From Desulfobacterales bacterium (GTDB lineage: Bacteria; Desulfobacterota; Desulfobacteria; Desulfobacterales; JAFDCJ01), in the NCBI GenBank assembly GCA_020345785.1, contig CP070771.1:4322609-4342324 (forward strand): a DNA stretch of 19,716 bases, in the 5' to 3' direction. A model generated the notes under the pieces. The model made no database searches. It was not told the DNA's origin and worked only from the letters and a program-made list of their open reading frames with translations. Both the position numbers and the translations under genes were made by a program. Shown piece after piece: positions 14,061-19,716 of this stretch; the first letter of the stretch is position 1; every line of letters begins with the position of its first letter.

Positions 14061-14483
14061 TTATTCAGGGAATTTAATCGTTACTTTTTCCTTGCCTTCT
14101 TTTTTTTTCATTTTTATTTCAAGTTCAATGCTGTCATTGCGGATACCCAAAGCCAGCGGCGTCTTCCCTTTTTGGCCTTCGATATGGGTAACTTCTCTTA
14201 CCGCTTCCATTATGCGGGTACCAACTTCCGAACCCGGTGACGGCAGCTCTGTTTCACGATATTTTGCCCAGACCTGCACATTCCCGTCCGAAGATCGGGT
14301 AATGGTTACTTCTTTGGCGTTGTTATTTACGCCATGCAGCGCTGCCAGTGCCAGCCACTTGAGGGCCGCTTCTTCCTTATCCCCGTCATTTTTTACGACC
14401 GACATCTCTTTAAGCGGGTCATTGGTAGCGTAACAATCGCAAAGTTCCTGAACTTTTAGGTGCACATTGCGTTTCTCTTTCAT
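14061..14483 (-). CDS. Hypothetical soluble protein, 140 residues
   Basis: I do not recognise a family. The ATG has AAAGGA about 9 nt upstream, and the gene is followed after 42 bp by the THX gene on the same strand, so the three genes 14483-13037 probably form an operon. The product is charged, has no signal peptide or membrane segment, and has a CDC motif near residue 15. A helical N-terminal half includes EEAALKWLALAALHGVNN. A likely beta-rich second half (KEVTITRSSDGNVQVWAKYR) ends in a lysine- and glutamate-rich tail. The alternating pattern and balanced codon use argue that it is a real gene. Linkage to a ribosomal protein hints at a housekeeping role, but that is speculation. Confidence 0.72.
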   Translation of the reverse strand: MKEKRNVHLKVQELCDCYATNDPLKEMSVVKNDGDKEEAALKWLALAALHGVNNNAKEVTITRSSDGNVQVWAKYRETELPSPGSEVGTRIMEAVREVTHIEGQKGKTPLALGIRNDSIELEIKMKKKEGKEKVTIKFPE

Positions 14484-14529
14484 CTTTTGATTTCCTTTCT
14501 TACGATCCGTGAAGACAGTTAATAGAGGA

Positions 14530-15096
14530 TATTAATATTAGCTAACTTATGCATTTTTGGTTGAAATGCAAGATGGGTTCCTGTCCGTCGTCGGTGGTCC
14601 GTTGTCCAGGGTCAGAAGACAGAGGACAGATGGCAGATGACTGAAGGCAGAAGCTGGGATGCGGAAGGGGGAAAGCTGGAAGGCTGGGAAGCTATGAGGC
14701 TGGAAAGCTAAGGTCCACAGCCTAAGTTGCAGGGCATTAAAGACTTGAAGCTTGGCGGCCATGATGTTGGTAAGCCGGAACTAAATTCAATCAACTAAAA
14801 CCCATTAACAAGCTGATAGGTTAAAGGAGAAAGGTCAAAAAGGCGCAGCTGGGAAAAGGACGTTAGAGGGAGGGGGATTGAATGAAAATTCCAGCCTTTT
14901 GTTCCGCTGACCGGCTTTATGGTCTCAAGTCTCCCCGCATTCCAGCTTCTGCCCTCTCAGTCCTCAGTCCTCATTACTCAGGTCCTTATTTTCACCCCCG
15001 TATATTATTTTGTTCTTTTCCAAGCATTCAGCTTCTTTTTCTTCCGTTGCCAAGCTTCTTAGCTTCCCAGCCTCCTCGCCTCCCAGCTTCCTTTTT
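14530..15096. repeat. Gene-free stretch with large inverted repeat (GGCAGAAGCTGG / AGCTGGGAGG families)
   Basis: No credible gene occurs in this 567-bp stretch. GGCAGAAGCTGGGATGCGG at 14646-14664 is repeated in inverted form at 14935-14953 with one mismatch in 19. Purine-rich words (GAAAGCTGGAAGGCTGGGAAGC, 14671-14712) face pyrimidine-rich complements (CTTAGCTTCCCAGCCTCC, 15059-15090). Blocks of CAGAGGACAG and CTCAGTCCTCAGTCCTC words lie next to the arms. Short frames here are products of the repeats. Confidence 0.65.
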
Positions 15097-15687
15097 TTAC
15101 CTAAACACATCCCGGTAAGCAACCGCCAGGATACATCCTTGAATCGGGATGGTGAAGACGACGCCGATACCGAAGGCAATGATACCGATACTGCCGATGA
15201 TGCCTGCCACAGCTGACACTGCGAAAAACGGCCAAAAGTTGGTTTTTACTGTCTTGATGCTTTCCATGGACGCCGGCCAGAATTCCATCTGCCTGTCCAC
15301 AATGAGGAAAAGTCCGAACATTAAAAAAGCCTGCGCTGCGTAGACAGCGAAAAGAGACGCCAGTTGCCCGATAACAGGAATGAGTCCTATAATTAAGGAA
15401 ACGATAAAAATGCCGAGGCCCCACACAACTACAAAAAGAAAAGAGTTTATGAAATAATCAAAACCTTTAAAAACCATGCCGGCTTCGGGTCCGGGTTCTC
15501 TGCCGGCCATCAGTTCAAGGGTTAACAGGACCAGCCCGGCCAACATGGGACCGGCCAGAATGCCAACCGTCACGGAACTTATCACCACTACGAAGATGGA
15601 TGCCAGAACCAGGGTTTTAAAATTTTTTTTGTACAGGTTAAATCCATCCTCAATCCATTCCCCAAATTTGACCGGAACCTTTTGCAT
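15097..15687 (-). CDS. Predicted integral membrane protein, 196 residues
   Basis: An ATG with GGAGGG upstream (about 7 nt) starts a very hydrophobic protein. A short amphipathic N-terminus (KFGEWIEDGFNLYKKNFK) is followed by roughly five or six membrane segments: about 25-62 (two closely spaced helices), 77-105 and 110-128, and 145-190. Conserved-looking features are LIVDRQMEFWPASMES before the last segments and the terminal AVAYRDVFR. The pattern resembles uncharacterised bacterial membrane proteins of the DUF975/DUF4013 kind, but I am not certain of the family. No catalytic residues stand out. It stands alone, with repeat-rich DNA on both sides, so context gives no clue to its role. Confidence 0.8.
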   Translation of the reverse strand: MQKVPVKFGEWIEDGFNLYKKNFKTLVLASIFVVVISSVTVGILAGPMLAGLVLLTLELMAGREPGPEAGMVFKGFDYFINSFLFVVVWGLGIFIVSLIIGLIPVIGQLASLFAVYAAQAFLMFGLFLIVDRQMEFWPASMESIKTVKTNFWPFFAVSAVAGIIGSIGIIAFGIGVVFTIPIQGCILAVAYRDVFR

Positions 15688-15710
15688 TTTAGGCCCTCCC
15701 TTACATTAGT

Positions 15711-15900
15711 AGGACACGGATCTTCACAGATATACACAGGTTAATAGCTGATGAGTTCGTAATCATATTGGTAAAGAAAGTAGACGGGTTGACTGGTTGA
15801 ATATTTGATTAAGTTCAAAGGTTTTAGTCTTTCTATTTGACCCAATTAACCCAATCAACCACATAAACTAATCAACTCTATCAATTCCGTCGACTTAATC
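15711..15900. repeat. Word repeats between membrane protein and GNAT genes (GTTGATTAAG and GGACACGGAT families)
   Basis: GGACACGGATCTTCACAGAT words at 15712-15745 are followed by GGTTGACTGGTTGAAT and TTGATTAAGTT (15787-15815). Complementary words (CCAATTAACCCAATCAACC, ACTAATCAACT, CTTAATCAAC) follow at 15841-15904. The right arm contains the stop codon of the GNAT gene. Confidence 0.65.
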
Positions 15901-16396
15901 AACTTTCCGGCAAGCTCAATTCATACTTCTGTTCCAATATATGTTGTCCCCACTGGGTAACTTCATTTTCCTCGCAAAGCTTAAAATTGAAGGCCTCGTA
16001 CAGCCGACGGGCATCCTCCAATCCTTTGAATGTCCACAGGTACACTTTCGGGTAGCGCTGTTTTCTGCAGAAATCAATGGCGCGCAGGATCAAGTTTTTG
16101 CCGATGCCGGACTTCTGGAATTTAGGAGCAACAATGAACCACCGCAACCTCGCACCTTCTTGAAACGCCTGGGTGCCGTCGATGGCAATCGCTCCGGCAA
16201 ACTCTCCCTTTTTAGCAGCAGCCCATAGTCCATCGCGATTTTCATCCAACTGCCGGACGAATTCGGCAAGTTCTTTGCCCACCTGAGTTTCAAACGTTAC
16301 ATCAAAGCCCCAGTGTTCATAATAATAAACCGCGTGAAGCTCGGTAATTTTTCCGACAACGCCAGGAAAATAGCCTCGTATCTTTACATCTTGCAA
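15899..16396 (-). CDS. GNAT-family N-acetyltransferase
   Basis: This 165-residue protein starts at a TTG with a strong AGGAGG 5 nt upstream; no ATG is placed to use that site. The GNAT fold is shown by LRWFIVAPKFQKSGIGKNL (about 84-102), where the K-S-G-I-G-K segment is the acetyl-CoA pyrophosphate loop (family R/Q-x-x-G-x-G/A). AIDFCRKQRYPKVYLWTF follows, and then the C-terminal YEAFNFKLCEE motif. The N-terminal HAVYYYEHWGFDVTFE stretch is typical of GNAT domains that follow or fuse to MarR regulators, although no MarR domain is present here. Acyl acceptor is unknown. Its stop codon lies in a GTTGATTAAG-type repeat. Confidence 0.88.
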   Translation of the reverse strand: MQDVKIRGYFPGVVGKITELHAVYYYEHWGFDVTFETQVGKELAEFVRQLDENRDGLWAAAKKGEFAGAIAIDGTQAFQEGARLRWFIVAPKFQKSGIGKNLILRAIDFCRKQRYPKVYLWTFKGLEDARRLYEAFNFKLCEENEVTQWGQHILEQKYELSLPES

Positions 16397-16445
16397 ACAA
16401 TCCTCCTTATGATGCCTGAATAACCGTTCGAATGTTTAACTTTTT

Positions 16446-16607
16446 CCTAAGTTGAGCGGTTCCAATACGAAGATTGGAAAAATGGTCCCTTCAGTGCGGG
16501 CGAGGGTAAACCTCGCCCCTACCTAACAGGTTCGGCAATGCTTCGTAGGGGCGGGCTTTACGCCCGCCCGCACTGGGTGCAAGCACATGGAAACCGCTCA
16601 ATTTAGG
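16446..16607. mobile_element. MITE-like 162-bp palindromic element
   Basis: Terminal arms CCTAAGTTGAGCGGTTCCA (16446-16464) and TGGAAACCGCTCAATTTAGG (16588-16607) are inverted repeats with one mismatch and one extra base. Inside are two GC-rich hairpins in opposite orientation: GGGCGAGG-GTAAA-CCTCGCCC (16498-16518) and GGGCGGGC-TTTAC-GCCCGCCC (16549-16569). Each is flanked by GTAGGGG and GCACT. No coding sequence is present. It looks like a non-autonomous element or a paired palindromic repeat; no target-site duplication is obvious. Confidence 0.6.
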
Positions 16608-16836
16608 TTTTTAATGGCAATTTAGTGAAACGCCCCGTGTCGGTTGTCTGTTGTTAGTGGTATGTCTTCAATAAGATGAATTGATTCCAACTTTTATATT
16701 TAAGTATGCACGTCAAATAAAATTAAGCATAACGTTTAAATTTTTTCCATCCTTTCACAACGGACAACTGACTTTTGATAATGCCTCCTTTTTTCTGGTA
16801 AAATAAATCAAATAAGGCTTCCTTCAAAAGATGTGA

Positions 16837-16980
16837 AAATTCGAAGCACGAAATTCGAATGCTTCAAAGTTCAAAACGTCTAAGATGGCGATTTCTTTTT
16901 TTTTGATCAGTTGTTTGAAAATTTGAATTTATGTCATTTGATATTGTTTCGAATTTCGGAATTCGGATTTCGAATTTAAA
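16837..16980. repeat. Inverted-repeat block, AAATTCGAA word family
   Basis: AAATTCGAAGCACGAAATTCGAA-like words at 16837-16859 (given here in part) face TTTCGAATTTCGGAATTCGG and TTTCGAATTT at 16948-16978. The central part is AT-rich (TTTGAAAATTTGAATTTATG). The arrangement parallels the AAATTACAA element at 1554-1677. The wider gene-free stretch 16608-16836 shows GGTTGTCTGTTGTTAG and CAACGGACAACTGAC words only. Confidence 0.6.
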
Positions 16981-17064
16981 ATCTATCTCAAAATATATGA
17001 TAAAAATTTAGAGGGATACGCTTTCGTCGGAAACAGTATGATGCCGTCAAAATTCTTTATATAC

Positions 17065-17146
17065 ATCAGCGACCAGTGACAGATTGAGGTTCCGGATCCT
17101 TCCAGGGGCCTTCCTCATACCTCCAGCACTGCAGGTGGTCGCTGAT
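17065..17146. other. 82-nt structured inverted repeat, possible RNA element
   Basis: ATCAGCGACCA (17065-17075) and TGGTCGCTGAT (17136-17146) are perfectly complementary over 11 bp. Internal AGTG/CACT and GAGGT/ACCTC pairs would continue the stem, with bulges, around a GC-rich core. It lies 28 bp past the stop codon of the DUF1232 gene. No T-run follows on either strand, so it is not a standard terminator. The core superficially recalls SRP RNA (CCGGA) but lacks its conserved loop. Confidence 0.5.
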
Positions 17147-17174
17147 TTGAATTGAAAAACTGGTTCCCCTTTTG

Positions 17175-18341
17175 TTAGGTTATTTTCGGTCCCGGAGGTT
17201 TACGACGTCTAATCGTATCCAGCCACTGGGCGGCCCCCATCAGACTGATCAATGCATCATCGATGGCACCTAAAACCGGCACGCTGTCGGGAAACAGATC
17301 AATGGGTGATAACAGCCAGATAATAGCGATGCCGGTGATAATGATTTTTCGAATCCAGACCGCAATTTCGTCAAATAAGGATTCTACTTTCAAAATTGCC
17401 TCACAGGGTATTAGGAAGAAACCTCTTTCATCACCGTATAGCTCCAAAATACGGTGCTCGCGCACGAGGCGGTGGGAAATTGCCTGGGCAGTCCCGCGGA
17501 TTGTCAGCGAATCCAACTCATTTTGTTTGCCGTATTCCCGCTGAACCACTGCCAGGACGCCATCTTCTGTGATAAATCCGTCTTCCACTGTGCGTTTGGC
17601 GATTCTTAGGCTGCATTTATACTCCAGCCGATCATCGACAGCGTGCAGGCGGCTCAGTACGTTCTGCTGACCGACAATATCCCCGTATTTACTGAACTGC
17701 AAAGCAATACCCACCAGCATGGCAACAGATCCCAATCCGAATGCCAGGGTGGGTCGCGGATCGTGCGACAAAGTCTGCATGACCGGGACGAGGAAGGCCA
17801 CCACCAGCAATGCGAAGCGGCGGCCGGCCTTTCTCTGGGTGAAGGCAATGGCGGTAAAAAAGATCAGAAGCAAAATTCCGGGGTTGCGAAAGATGTCCTG
17901 TATCCAGACCGGTAGAATACTGTTAAGGCCGACAGCATCCTTTAAGGTGACCACGTAATCTTTGAGCTGTCCCAGCAGGCCGTAAGATGACCCCGGGGCC
18001 GAGGGCAGGCCTGCAATTCTGCCGATGAGCAGGGCAATAGGGACAATCAGAAGACAATGCAGCACCAGATTGATGCCGGCAGGGCGGCCCAGCAGATAAA
18101 TTTCCCAGCAAAAACCGGCTACCAGAAGTATCGCCAGTAAACCGACAAAAATTCCCTGGTTATAGGTGAAGTACTTGTCGCCAAACCAGGGATCCTGTCC
18201 CATCAGCGCAACGGCGGCAATGTAGAGCAGGGCGACGGCGATCCATTTGGGGTCGCTGATTCCGGCGATACCACTCCAGCGGTGTTTTTTAAGCGGCCTT
18301 TCGCTTTTGGCAGCCTTTGCTTTGGTTGCGGGATTGTTCAT
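17175..18341 (-). CDS. Polytopic membrane protein with C-terminal DUF1232 motif
   Basis: This is a 388-residue protein. After a basic N-terminus there are about six membrane segments: roughly 33-48, 62-84, 90-111, 154-168, 176-191 and 199-215. A soluble domain follows (about 218-325) containing GVLAVVQREYG and LTIRGTAQAISHRLVREH, which could be a winged-helix-like fold, though this is a guess. The C-terminus has two more hydrophobic segments with WLLSPIDLFPDSVPVLGAID (342-361), the DUF1232/YkvA signature (SPIDLiPD...DD). The ATG overlaps the stop of the upstream gene in ATGA, indicating translational coupling with the TPR-like protein, its probable partner in the membrane. Function is unknown; DUF1232 proteins are poorly characterised. 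Confidence 0.85.
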   Translation of the reverse strand: MNNPATKAKAAKSERPLKKHRWSGIAGISDPKWIAVALLYIAAVALMGQDPWFGDKYFTYNQGIFVGLLAILLVAGFCWEIYLLGRPAGINLVLHCLLIVPIALLIGRIAGLPSAPGSSYGLLGQLKDYVVTLKDAVGLNSILPVWIQDIFRNPGILLLIFFTAIAFTQRKAGRRFALLVVAFLVPVMQTLSHDPRPTLAFGLGSVAMLVGIALQFSKYGDIVGQQNVLSRLHAVDDRLEYKCSLRIAKRTVEDGFITEDGVLAVVQREYGKQNELDSLTIRGTAQAISHRLVREHRILELYGDERGFFLIPCEAILKVESLFDEIAVWIRKIIITGIAIIWLLSPIDLFPDSVPVLGAIDDALISLMGAAQWLDTIRRRKPPGPKIT

Positions 18342-19447
18342 AATTTTTCGGCTTCTTTGAGCTGCCCGGTAAGGTCATCCAGCTTTTTCTGAAGATCTTT
18401 TCTTTTTTGGCGCCGGTTTTGAATAATTTGTTGGCCTTCAAACCAGTACCAGCGATCCAGCACGTGGGTAAAAATGACCGCCTTCAATGCTTTAGCCTCT
18501 TTCATAGATGCAAGTTCTTCACTTTCACAAATATCCAACGCCTTGTCGCGGTAAAAAACGTCCGGGTGATCGTCTTCTTCATATCCCCCCAACTGCCAGA
18601 TGAAAACATATAACTTGGCCTGTTCCAGGCGCAATTTCTGATACAGATCGGTTAATACGTCCAGCTTTTCCTGTTTGACATCCGGGTGTTTTCGTTGGGC
18701 ATCTATTGTGCTGCAAGTCCGTTCGATTTGGCGTGCGACGGCCTCCGTTTCCTGGCGGTATGCCGCTTTTGTTTCCGGGGAGTAGCTGTGGATGCGTTCG
18801 GCGACTTTCAGAAAAGCCCGTGCAAAATAATAATTGGCAAACGGGTCTTCCGGAAAAGCGTCCAGATAGGTCCGGGTCGAAGATTGCAGGACAGGGAGCC
18901 GGTCGGCATCGAGTAGCAGTTCCCAGTACCGGTAATACAGCTGGTGCCAGGTTTCCCAATCCTTTTTCGGCAGTTTTTCCAGCGCCGACTCCGCCATCTG
19001 GATGGCTTCCGATAATTTTCCCTTCTGGAAGTAGAGTCGGTCGATTTCAACCAGTACCCTCAGCCACGGTTTATTGCGAATATTGGAGGGCGTCAGCGAA
19101 TCTTCAAGGATGGGGCCGCCGATGCTCATGGAGCCGAGATCCCTGGGTGCCGGTTTGAAAAAACGATTCAGCGGGAAAAAGACAATGACCAGGATGACAG
19201 CACCAATGATCATGGACAGCAGGCGAATTTTATCGGATGCGGATGAGGTCGGCGGTGCCAGTGCCAGCTGAATAGCCATGGGGTCATAGCCTTCATCGCG
19301 GGCTATTTCTATTTTTTCATCTGTGTCGATGGATTCGGTTTTGGGCAAAACCCCCATGACCGCCGGAGCGGTTGTTTCAGACTGGATCTGAAAATCGGGA
19401 TGACGATGCTTCACCGGCAGCCGGTCTTGATCTTGATCTGAGGCCAT
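18338..19447 (-). CDS. Single-pass membrane protein with TPR-like helical repeats
   Basis: This 369-residue protein starts at the ATG at 19447; no strong Shine-Dalgarno is seen. An acidic, low-complexity cytoplasmic N-terminus (1-70), containing ARDEGYDPMAIQLALAPP, leads to one membrane helix, LLSMIIGAVILVIVFFPLNR (75-94). The large C-terminal part is helical with TPR-like spacing: LVEIDRLYFQKGKLSEAIQM, AESALEKLPKKDWETWHQLY and DAFPEDPFANYYFARAFLKV. It ends in a probable coiled coil rich in Lys, Arg and Gln (QNRRQKRKDLQKKLDDLTGQ). It overlaps the DUF1232 membrane protein gene by 4 nt, so the two are co-translated and likely interact. I do not recognise a named family; a scaffold or stress-linked membrane assembly is possible. 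Confidence 0.82.
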   Translation of the reverse strand: MASDQDQDRLPVKHRHPDFQIQSETTAPAVMGVLPKTESIDTDEKIEIARDEGYDPMAIQLALAPPTSSASDKIRLLSMIIGAVILVIVFFPLNRFFKPAPRDLGSMSIGGPILEDSLTPSNIRNKPWLRVLVEIDRLYFQKGKLSEAIQMAESALEKLPKKDWETWHQLYYRYWELLLDADRLPVLQSSTRTYLDAFPEDPFANYYFARAFLKVAERIHSYSPETKAAYRQETEAVARQIERTCSTIDAQRKHPDVKQEKLDVLTDLYQKLRLEQAKLYVFIWQLGGYEEDDHPDVFYRDKALDICESEELASMKEAKALKAVIFTHVLDRWYWFEGQQIIQNRRQKRKDLQKKLDDLTGQLKEAEKL

Positions 19448-19489
19448 GGTCTGATTTTTTTAACGATACCCAGCGTTATAGTAAAGAAT

Positions 19490-19716
19490 CCTGGCCCAGA
19501 GGACCAGGCTTTGACTTCACCCCAGAAGGGTGGTTTTGGTCGTCAAATAACCCATGGAATAATGGAATGTCGAAGATCCGCCTTTGGAGGGATGGAAGAA
19601 TGGAATATTGAATATAGCGGATTAAAAGCGGATATGGGTCTGATTTTATTTTTTTGATCTCTACCAACCCTAAAGCAAACCTATAAAAAAAGATTTCATT
19701 CCACCAAACGCGTGTT
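19490..19716. repeat. Gene-free right edge with hairpin and ATGGAATA word repeats
   Basis: A hairpin CCTGG-c-CC-AGA-GG-a-CCAGG lies at 19490-19508. Further right, ATGGAATAATGGAATG and ATGGAAGAATGGAATATTG words (19552-19610) form another repeat block. No gene is supported from 19448 to the window edge. Confidence 0.45.

Noticed and set aside
14547..14762. A 71-codon minus-strand frame rich in Pro, Ser and Leu
   Set aside because: It is composed of AGCTGGGA- and GTCGGTGGTC-type repeats; repeat composition explains the open frame.
17065..17146. SRP (4.5S) RNA gene
   Set aside because: A CCGGA string is present, but the conserved GGAA-loop domain (CAGGnCCGGAAGG...AGCAG) is not formed on either strand.

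Overview
This window looks like part of a chromosome from an anaerobic deltaproteobacterium (Desulfobacterota, Desulfobacterales-like). The grounds are the gene content: acyl-CoA catabolism genes, a leucine-type amino-acid dehydrogenase, ribosomal protein THX and DUF123. The style of the intergenic DNA, dense in short word-like repeats, points the same way. The assignment is inference, because there is no rRNA or other marker gene here. I saw no tRNA, rRNA, CRISPR array, transposase or phage gene.

Region 1 (1-8320, all on the minus strand) is an acyl-CoA degradation cluster. In transcription order, starting at 8320, it holds a crotonase-family protein, two very similar acyl-CoA dehydrogenases, a TetR-family regulator, and two different carboxyltransferase (CT) subunits of biotin-dependent acyl-CoA carboxylase or decarboxylase; the last is cut by the window edge. 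A leucine/valine-type dehydrogenase diverges from this cluster at 8994. Together they suggest branched-chain amino-acid or branched acyl-CoA oxidation: deamination, acyl-CoA dehydrogenation, carboxylation, hydration or isomerisation. No biotin carboxylase, biotin carrier or thiolase lies in the window. The two CT paralogues depart from the active-site consensus in opposite halves, which suggests a mixed CT complex.

Region 2 (10086-12923, minus strand) holds unrelated single genes: a DUF123 (GIY-YIG-like) protein, a TatD-family metallohydrolase, a small metal-site-less cupin and a nitroreductase.

Region 3 (13037-14483, minus strand) is a compact set: a hypothetical 140-residue protein, a 32-residue ribosomal protein THX gene that length-filtered gene callers would miss, and a D-glutamate cyclase-like protein whose start codon overlaps the THX stop (ATGAATAA).

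Region 4 (15097-19447, minus strand) has a small membrane protein, a GNAT acetyltransferase, and a translationally coupled pair made of a TPR-like single-pass protein and a polytopic protein ending in a DUF1232 motif.

The intergenic DNA is unusually structured. At least ten families of short-word repeats occur, often as inverted arms 50-500 bp apart. Two related 95-97 bp elements with 12-bp terminal inverted repeats sit exactly at the 3' ends of the TetR gene and one dehydrogenase gene. A 162-bp MITE-like palindrome lies at 16446-16607, and an 82-nt structured inverted repeat at 17065-17146. In four genes (TetR, the second dehydrogenase, glutamate cyclase, GNAT) the repeat runs into or touches the stop codon.
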